A stretch of DNA of 10,631 bases, taken from positions 1-10,631 of the forward strand of contig JACMMK010000357.1 in the NCBI GenBank assembly GCA_014379045.1, given 5' to 3'. The position numbers were made by a program, and so were the translations under genes. Positions 6,450-10,631 of this stretch are shown piece after piece. Position 1 is the first letter of the stretch; each line of letters begins with the position of its first letter. This stretch comes from Burkholderiales bacterium. Its GTDB lineage: Bacteria > Pseudomonadota > Gammaproteobacteria > Burkholderiales > CAIKXV01. The notes beneath the pieces were generated by a model. The model saw nothing but the letters and a program-made list of their open reading frames with translations. It had not been told where the DNA came from and did no database searches.

Positions 6450-6502
6450 GGCACCCGCGCTCGGCTGCCTCCAAAGCATTCACAGACCCTGAAGAGAATC
6501 CC

Positions 6503-7390
6503 ATGGAATTGAAAGATCGCAACATCGCATCGCAGATAGACAGCCTGGTGCCGCGCAGTCGCGTCGATCGCCGAGCGTTCGTCGCCAGCGCGGTCGGCGC
6601 AGGCTTTGCCCTGGCCGTGCAGCCGATTCAGGCGCAGACAGTGATCACCACGCCGAGCAAGGGTCTGGTCGCCGGCGAGGTTAAGATTCCGACGAAGGAC
6701 GGCGTGATGCCGGCGTATGCGGCGAGTCCGGAAGGCGGCACGCGACTCGGTACGGTGCTCGTCGTGCAGGAGATCTTCGGCGTTCACGAATACATCCGCG
6801 ACACGACGCGCCGGCTCGCACAGCGCGGGTATCTGGCGGTTGCCCCTGAGCTGTATTTCCGCCAGGGCGACCCGACGAAACTCGAAAGTAGCGCCGAGAT
6901 CCTGAAGCAGATCGTCGCGAAAGTACCCGATGCGCAGGTGCTGTCGGATCTCGATGCAACGCTCGCCTGGGCCGCGGCTTCCGGCCGGGGTGACGCGAAC
7001 CGGGCGGCGATCACCGGCTTCTGCTGGGGCGGACGTTACGTTTGGCTCTACGCGGGGCACAACCCGAAGCTGCGCGCCGGTGTGGCTTGGTACGGGCGCC
7101 TGGTCGGCGAGCCGAGCGCGCTCGCGCCGCGCAGTCCGCTCGATCTCGCGCCGGAACTCAAGGTGCCGGTACTCGGTCTGTATGGCGGGGCGGACGGCGG
7201 TATTCCGGTGTCGACCGTCGAGCAGATGCGCAGCGCGTTGGCGGCGGCGGGCAACAAGGCCTCCGAACTCATCGTCTATCCCGATGCCCCGCATGCGTTC
7301 CACGCCGATTACCGTTCGAGTTTCCGCAAGGAGGCGGCCGAAGACGGATGGAAGCGCCTGCTCGCCTTTCTCAAGCAGAACGGTGTCTGA
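6503..7390 (+). CDS. Dienelactone hydrolase family protein, Tat-exported
   Basis: This 295-residue alpha/beta hydrolase has the cysteine-type dienelactone hydrolase layout. The conserved VVQEIFGVHEYIRD (88-100) carries the family glutamate, the nucleophile elbow is GFCWGGR (Cys174), and the acid and base lie in LYGGADGGIP (Asp231) and DAPHAFHADYR (His264). Known enzymes open dienelactone in chlorocatechol breakdown; this branch, close to E. coli YsgA, has no firmly known substrate. The N-terminus carries a twin-arginine signal: VDRRAFVASAVGAGFALAV (Arg23-Arg24), then a QAQ cleavage region near residue 45, so the mature enzyme should be periplasmic. I chose ATG 6503 over longer in-frame options because it follows GAAGAG and gives a well-formed signal; earlier starts would overlap lysR. 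It is followed after 36 bases by a paralogue. Confidence 0.92.
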   Translation: MELKDRNIASQIDSLVPRSRVDRRAFVASAVGAGFALAVQPIQAQTVITTPSKGLVAGEVKIPTKDGVMPAYAASPEGGTRLGTVLVVQEIFGVHEYIRDTTRRLAQRGYLAVAPELYFRQGDPTKLESSAEILKQIVAKVPDAQVLSDLDATLAWAAASGRGDANRAAITGFCWGGRYVWLYAGHNPKLRAGVAWYGRLVGEPSALAPRSPLDLAPELKVPVLGLYGGADGGIPVSTVEQMRSALAAAGNKASELIVYPDAPHAFHADYRSSFRKEAAEDGWKRLLAFLKQNGV

Positions 7391-7413
7391 CCGATCGCAT
7401 ACGTCGTCATCAC

Positions 7414-7419
7414 AGGAGG
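7414..7419 (+). promoter_or_regulatory. Strong Shine-Dalgarno for the second hydrolase
   Basis: AGGAGG is an exact match to the anti-Shine-Dalgarno core, seven bases before the ATG at 7427, and is the strongest ribosome site in the hydrolase operon. It suggests that the cytosolic copy is translated at least as well as the exported one. Confidence 0.8.
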
Positions 7420-7426
7420 AGTTCAC

Positions 7427-8320
7427 ATGGACCAGGCCGGTAGTTTCCCGTTGCACGATATCCCCGGCTACGCGCCGGGTGGCACGTCTTTACGGCGGCA
7501 TTCGGGTGCGCTGATTGCGCGTCTTGCAGAGGGTTTCGCGCGCGCCGTCGAGCCGATCCAGTCGACGACGATCAGTACCGACGCGGCAGGATTGGTTGCC
7601 GGCGAAGTTGCACTGACGACGCGCGACGGCGAAATCCCCGCCTATCGCGCCTACCCCGAGCAGGGCACCGATCTGCCGGTGATCCTCGTCGTGCAGGAGA
7701 TCTTCGGGGTGCACGAGCACATCAAGGATGTCTGCCGCCGGCTCGCGAAGCTGGGCTACTTTGCGATCGCAGTCGAGATGTATGCGCGACAGGGTGACGT
7801 GTCGACACTCACCGATGCGCAGGAGATCTTCACCAAGGTCGTCAACCACGTCCCCGACAGCCAGGTGATGTCGGACCTCGACGCGGCCGTCGTCTACGCG
7901 AACGCCACCGGGAAATGCGACGTCGCGCGCCTCGGCATCACCGGCTTCTGCTGGGGCGGACGTATCACGTGGACCTACACCGTGCACAACCCGGCGGTGA
8001 AGGCAGGGGTGGCCTGGTACGGTCGGCTCGTTGCGCCGGCGCCGTCGCCGCTGCAGCCGGCGTACCCGGTCGACCTCGCAGCGGTGATGAAGGTGCCGGT
8101 GCTGGGACTCTACGGCGAAGCCGATGCCGGAATTCCGGTCGAGCATGTCGAGAAGATGCGCGGCGCGCTCGCCGCCGCCGGCAACACGACGAGCGAGATC
8201 GTGCTCTACCCGGGCGCGCCGCACGCCTTCTATGCCGACTACCGGCCCAGTTACCGGCCGGACGCCGCGGAAGACGGCTGGAAGAAGATGCGCGCCTGGT
8301 TCGCGCGCCACGGGGTCTGA
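7427..8320 (+). CDS. Dienelactone hydrolase family protein, second copy, probably cytosolic
   Basis: This 297-residue paralogue of the preceding gene keeps the whole catalytic set: VVQEIFGVHEHIKD (88-101), GFCWGGR (Cys175), LYGEADAGIP (Asp233) and GAPHAFYADYR (His266). The likely substrate class is lactones or similar small esters, unproven. The start is secure: AGGAGG at 7414-7419 lies seven bases before ATG. The N-terminus is odd. It still has an Arg-Arg pair at residues 23-24, and GFARAVEPIQ lines up with GFALAVQPIQ of the first copy, but the run between is broken by His, Arg and Glu and cannot serve as a signal core. This looks like a decayed Tat signal, so the protein should stay in the cytosol. 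Its stop overlaps the start of the aminotransferase by one base, implying coupled translation. Confidence 0.92.
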   Translation: MDQAGSFPLHDIPGYAPGGTSLRRHSGALIARLAEGFARAVEPIQSTTISTDAAGLVAGEVALTTRDGEIPAYRAYPEQGTDLPVILVVQEIFGVHEHIKDVCRRLAKLGYFAIAVEMYARQGDVSTLTDAQEIFTKVVNHVPDSQVMSDLDAAVVYANATGKCDVARLGITGFCWGGRITWTYTVHNPAVKAGVAWYGRLVAPAPSPLQPAYPVDLAAVMKVPVLGLYGEADAGIPVEHVEKMRGALAAAGNTTSEIVLYPGAPHAFYADYRPSYRPDAAEDGWKKMRAWFARHGV

Positions 8321-9537
8321 TGGCATCGATCGAGCAGGGCGCGCCGCTCGCGGCGCGGATGTCGGGGATCGCCACGTTCCAGGTGTTGAAACTGCTGGCC
8401 CGGGCGAAAGAGCTCGAGCGCGAGGGGCGATCGATCGTGCACATGGAAATCGGCGAGCCCGATTTCCCGACCCCCTCACCGGTGACCGCGGCGGCGATCG
8501 CTGCCACGCGTGACGGCGATGTGCACTACCTGCCGGCACTGGGCTTGCCGGCGCTGCGCGAAGCGATCGCGGGCTACTACCGGGAGCGGCATGGCGTCGA
8601 GGTGTCGCCCGAACGGGTGATCGTGACACCCGGGTCGTCCGGCGCATTGCTGCTCGCGATGGGCCTGCTGCTGAATCCGGGCGACGAGGTGCTGCTCGCC
8701 GACCCGTCGTATCCGGCGAATCGTCATTTCGTCCGGTTCTGCGAAGGCGTGCCGGTGGGCATCCCCTGCGGCTTCGAATCCGGTTATCAGCTGACCGCGC
8801 GCACGATCGCGCAGCACTGGTCGCCGCGCACGCGTGCGGTGATGGTGGCGACCCCGGCCAATCCGACCGGAACGACGATTCCCGAACCCGAGCTTCGTCG
8901 CATCATCGACGAGGTGCTCGGGCGGCGCGCGGCACTGGTGGTCGACGAGATCTATCACGGGCTGGTCTACGGTCAGCGGCTCACCAGTGCGCTCGCGCTC
9001 ACCGATCGCGCGTTCGTGATCAACGGCTTCTCGAAGTATTTCACGATGACCGGCTGGCGCCTCGGCTGGATCGTCGTGCCCGAGGCCTATCTCGACCCGG
9101 CCGAGCGGCTGGCGCAGAACCTTTTTCTCGCGTGCTCGACGGTCGCACAGCACGCAGCCCTGGCCGCCTTCACGGCCGAATCGCTCGCGATCTGCGAGCG
9201 GCAGCGCGCCGAGTTCTGCGAACGGCGCGACTATCTGGCGCATGCACTGACCGAGATCGGCTTCGTCATTCCGGTGCTGCCGGAGGGCGCGTTCTATCTG
9301 TATGCCGACTGCAGCCGGCTCACCGACAACAGCTTCGACTTCGCCCAGCGGCTCCTCGAGACCGCCGGCGTCGCGATCACCCCCGGTGCCGATTTCGGCA
9401 CTTTCCGGGCGAACGAGCATGTGCGCTTCGCCTACACCACCAGCATGCCGGCGCTGCGCGAAGGCGTCGCGCGAATCGCCGCGCACCTGCGGGGCACGAT
9501 GAATCGTGCCCGCGCCCCAGCCATCGTCCGGGTGTGA
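8320..9537 (+). CDS. Class I/II pyridoxal-phosphate aminotransferase
   Basis: This 405-residue protein is a fold-type I aminotransferase. Visible elements are EIGEPDFPTP (43-52); HYLPALGLPALREAIAGYY (69-87); the phosphate loop TPGSSGALLLA (103-113); ATPANPTGT with Asn181; VVDEIYHGLVY with Asp209 and Tyr212; the Schiff-base lysine in GFSKYFTMTGWRLGW (Lys239); and the carboxylate-binding Arg369 in VRFAYTTS. This is the family of aspartate- and branched- or aromatic-amino-acid transaminases; the amino donor and the keto-acid cannot be told. It acts in the cytosol. The ATG begins at the last base of the upstream TGA (8318-8320), and the protein begins normally, 20-30 residues before the first conserved block. 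Coupling to the hydrolase suggests a shared pathway, for example handling of keto-acids after ring or lactone opening, but this is inference. Confidence 0.93.
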   Translation: MASIEQGAPLAARMSGIATFQVLKLLARAKELEREGRSIVHMEIGEPDFPTPSPVTAAAIAATRDGDVHYLPALGLPALREAIAGYYRERHGVEVSPERVIVTPGSSGALLLAMGLLLNPGDEVLLADPSYPANRHFVRFCEGVPVGIPCGFESGYQLTARTIAQHWSPRTRAVMVATPANPTGTTIPEPELRRIIDEVLGRRAALVVDEIYHGLVYGQRLTSALALTDRAFVINGFSKYFTMTGWRLGWIVVPEAYLDPAERLAQNLFLACSTVAQHAALAAFTAESLAICERQRAEFCERRDYLAHALTEIGFVIPVLPEGAFYLYADCSRLTDNSFDFAQRLLETAGVAITPGADFGTFRANEHVRFAYTTSMPALREGVARIAAHLRGTMNRARAPAIVRV

Positions 9538-9542
9538 ACTGG

Positions 9543-9578
9543 GCGGCTTCCGGCCGGGAGGAAGACCGGAGTCGCCGC
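9543..9578 (+). terminator. Hairpin after the aminotransferase, possible terminator or leader structure
   Basis: GCGGC (9543-9547) pairs with GCCGC (9574-9578), and inside it TCCGG (9549-9553) pairs with CCGGA (9566-9570), with one unpaired base on the left and three on the right. It begins a few bases after the aminotransferase stop and ends before the next gene's ribosome site. No T-run follows, so it may be Rho-linked or a leader hairpin instead. Confidence 0.35.
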
Positions 9579-9606
9579 GGGCTGGCACGATAGAGGAACG
9601 ACACGC

Positions 9607-10548
9607 ATGGACACAATGAACAACACAGCGCCTGAGGGCGTGCGCAGGTCGGGGGGCGGTCGACGGGCATCGCTGCGCGGGTGGCTCGTCTCTTTCGGCT
9701 TCGCGCTCGCGACACTCGTCGGCGCCCCGGTCGAAGACGTTCGGGCGCAGTCGATCCCCGCACCACGCACGCTCGCGGAACTCGCGGAATTCGAGAGCCT
9801 GGCGCAGAAGCACGCGCAACGTGAGGCGAAGCCGCGCTCGATCGACGAACTGCGCTGGGTGTTCGAACTCTACAGCGGCGCGTTGCGCGCAAACACCCCT
9901 GAATGGGAATGGAACCCGCTGATCGATCAGGTGCCCGAGGACGCCGCGCGTGCGATCAAGCTGCGTGCGCAGATCTTCGAGGCATGCGAAGACGTGACCA
10001 CGCTCGGCTGCGGCGGCGAGTTTGTGTTCGGGTATGTCGATCGAAGTGGCATGTTCCACATCAAGCAGCTGCCCGATGCGCGCGACGCCGCGACCGACCC
10101 GAAGTTCATCCTCAGCTATCCGACCGGACGGGCGACGTTCAAGATCATCGACCTGAAACCCTTCGGCACGCGGATGCCAAGCTTCAACGAAATGGATACG
10201 GTTCCGGCGCTGCGCCGGGCGGGGTTCCAGTGCCGCATCCAGAGCGTCGACCGCAAGGATGCCGTCGACCCGAAATTCGCCGCGACCGTCCGACGGCTGC
10301 GTGCCGAGTATCAGCGCGCGCGCAAGGCAGTCGCGAACTACGACGCACAATGCACGACTGCAGCCAGCGGATTCTTTCCGGTGTTCAGCCCGCTCGGCGA
10401 AGACCTGCAGCTGCTCGGCGGTCACATCTCGCCGCGCAACAGCAAGTTGCAGTTCGAAAATCCGGTCTTGCTGGTCACGCCCAACACCTTGTTCCTGAGC
10501 ACGAGGCTGGACAAGAGCCGCACCCGCGGCGGCGACTCGGTGGAGTAG
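9607..10548 (+). CDS. Exported protein of unknown function with four cysteines
   Basis: This 313-residue protein is not recognised. A long basic N-terminus containing GGRRASLRGW is followed by a hydrophobic core, LVSFGFALATLVGA (27-40), and a VRA cleavage site near residue 47; a Sec or possibly Tat signal is plausible. The mature part has a mostly helical, charged first third (to about 125), then a more beta-like section with ACEDVTTLGCGGEFVFGYV, and a C-terminus ending in ENPVLLVTPNTLFLSTRL. Four cysteines remain after cleavage (127, 135, 209, 249), enough for two disulfides, which fits a periplasmic location. No lipobox and no further membrane span are seen. The start is supported by GAGGAA (9593-9598), eight bases before ATG; a second in-frame ATG at 9616 would have poorer spacing. 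The 69-base gap and hairpin suggest independence from the hydrolase operon. Confidence 0.72.
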   Translation: MDTMNNTAPEGVRRSGGGRRASLRGWLVSFGFALATLVGAPVEDVRAQSIPAPRTLAELAEFESLAQKHAQREAKPRSIDELRWVFELYSGALRANTPEWEWNPLIDQVPEDAARAIKLRAQIFEACEDVTTLGCGGEFVFGYVDRSGMFHIKQLPDARDAATDPKFILSYPTGRATFKIIDLKPFGTRMPSFNEMDTVPALRRAGFQCRIQSVDRKDAVDPKFAATVRRLRAEYQRARKAVANYDAQCTTAASGFFPVFSPLGEDLQLLGGHISPRNSKLQFENPVLLVTPNTLFLSTRLDKSRTRGGDSVE

Positions 10549-10571
10549 CGACCGGCGCGAGGCAGGTGACA

Positions 10572-10603
10572 ACGAGCGCGCGCGACCCTCTGCGCCTGCT
10601 CGT
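10572..10603. terminator. Hairpin between possibly convergent genes
   Basis: ACGAGC (10572-10577) pairs with GCTCGT (10598-10603); inside, GCGC (10578-10581) can pair with GCGC (10592-10595), leaving a ten-base loop and a two-base bulge. It follows the stop of the exported protein by about 24 bases. There is no T-run, so its role as a terminator is tentative. Confidence 0.3.
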
Positions 10604-10608
10604 GCGCG

Positions 10609-10631
10609 TCAGCCGAGCGCGCGCACCAGCA
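10609..10631 (-). CDS. Possible 3' end of a minus-strand gene (very short fragment)
   Basis: Read on the minus strand, the window edge gives a short open stretch ending LVRALG and a TGA at 10609-10611. Such endings are common, and a convergent gene would fit the hairpin at 10572-10603, but seven codons cannot establish a gene. Confidence 0.18.

Noticed and set aside
6347..6502. A longer N-terminus for the first hydrolase beginning inside lysR
   Set aside because: It would add about 50 residues before a well-formed Tat signal and overlap lysR. The ATG at 6503 has a better position and a GAAGAG ribosome site.
8476..10572. A 698-codon minus-strand open frame antisense to the aminotransferase and the exported protein
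   Set aside because: It runs opposite two well-supported genes, is dominated by Arg, Glu, His and Ala as expected from GC-rich antisense codons, has no family motif, and has no ribosome site that I can see.
1..10631. Evidence of mobile DNA, CRISPR, toxin-antitoxin or phage defence modules
   Set aside because: I found no transposase, integrase, regularly spaced repeats, tRNA-end duplications or defence-type domains. Base composition looks even across the genes.

Overview
The window looks like an ordinary chromosomal stretch from a GC-rich proteobacterium (roughly two-thirds G+C by eye, with strong G/C preference at third codon positions). A betaproteobacterium of the Burkholderiales/Rhodocyclales type is my best guess. 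The mix of a hydantoinase-A subunit, a TAXI-type binding protein, a CrgA-like LysR regulator and Tat-exported dienelactone hydrolases fits that group, but this is inference without a database search. I see no rRNA, tRNA, CRISPR array, insertion sequence, phage gene or integration site.

Layout. (1) 2-862, plus: the 3' part of a hydantoinase/oxoprolinase A-type subunit. (2) 996-1370, plus: a small retropepsin-like (clan AA) aspartic protease with its own Shine-Dalgarno. (3) 1371-1665: about 295 bases with no convincing gene. (4) 1666-3312, plus: a 548-residue major-facilitator transporter of the folate-biopterin (BT1) type. (5) 3377-4264, plus: a TAXI-family (TRAP-associated) binding protein with no signal peptide. 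(6) 4293-4844, minus: a small SAM-methyltransferase behind a twin-arginine signal, convergent with the TAXI gene across a hairpin. (7) 5039-5233, minus: a 64-residue single-span membrane protein with a strong ribosome site and a terminator-like hairpin behind it. (8) 5389-6432, plus: a LysR regulator divergent from the small gene across a 155-base region rich in dyads. (9) 6503-9537, plus: a probable operon of two paralogous dienelactone hydrolases followed, with a one-base stop/start overlap, by a class I aminotransferase. (10) 9607-10548, plus: an exported protein of unknown function. The last 20 or so bases may be the end of a minus-strand gene.

How the genes may work together. The clearest unit is the hydrolase pair plus aminotransferase, with the LysR gene immediately upstream on the same strand and a divergent small membrane gene on its other side. 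The LysR product could control either side. The remaining genes look like independent single transcription units (two transporter-related proteins, a protease, an exported methyltransferase) and I see no evidence that they form one pathway.

No clearly novel multi-gene system is visible. The points most worth following are: a second hydrolase copy whose N-terminus looks like a decayed Tat signal; a predicted exported SAM-methyltransferase; a TAXI binding protein with neither signal peptide nor TRAP permease; and the dyad-rich promoter region between the small membrane gene and lysR.
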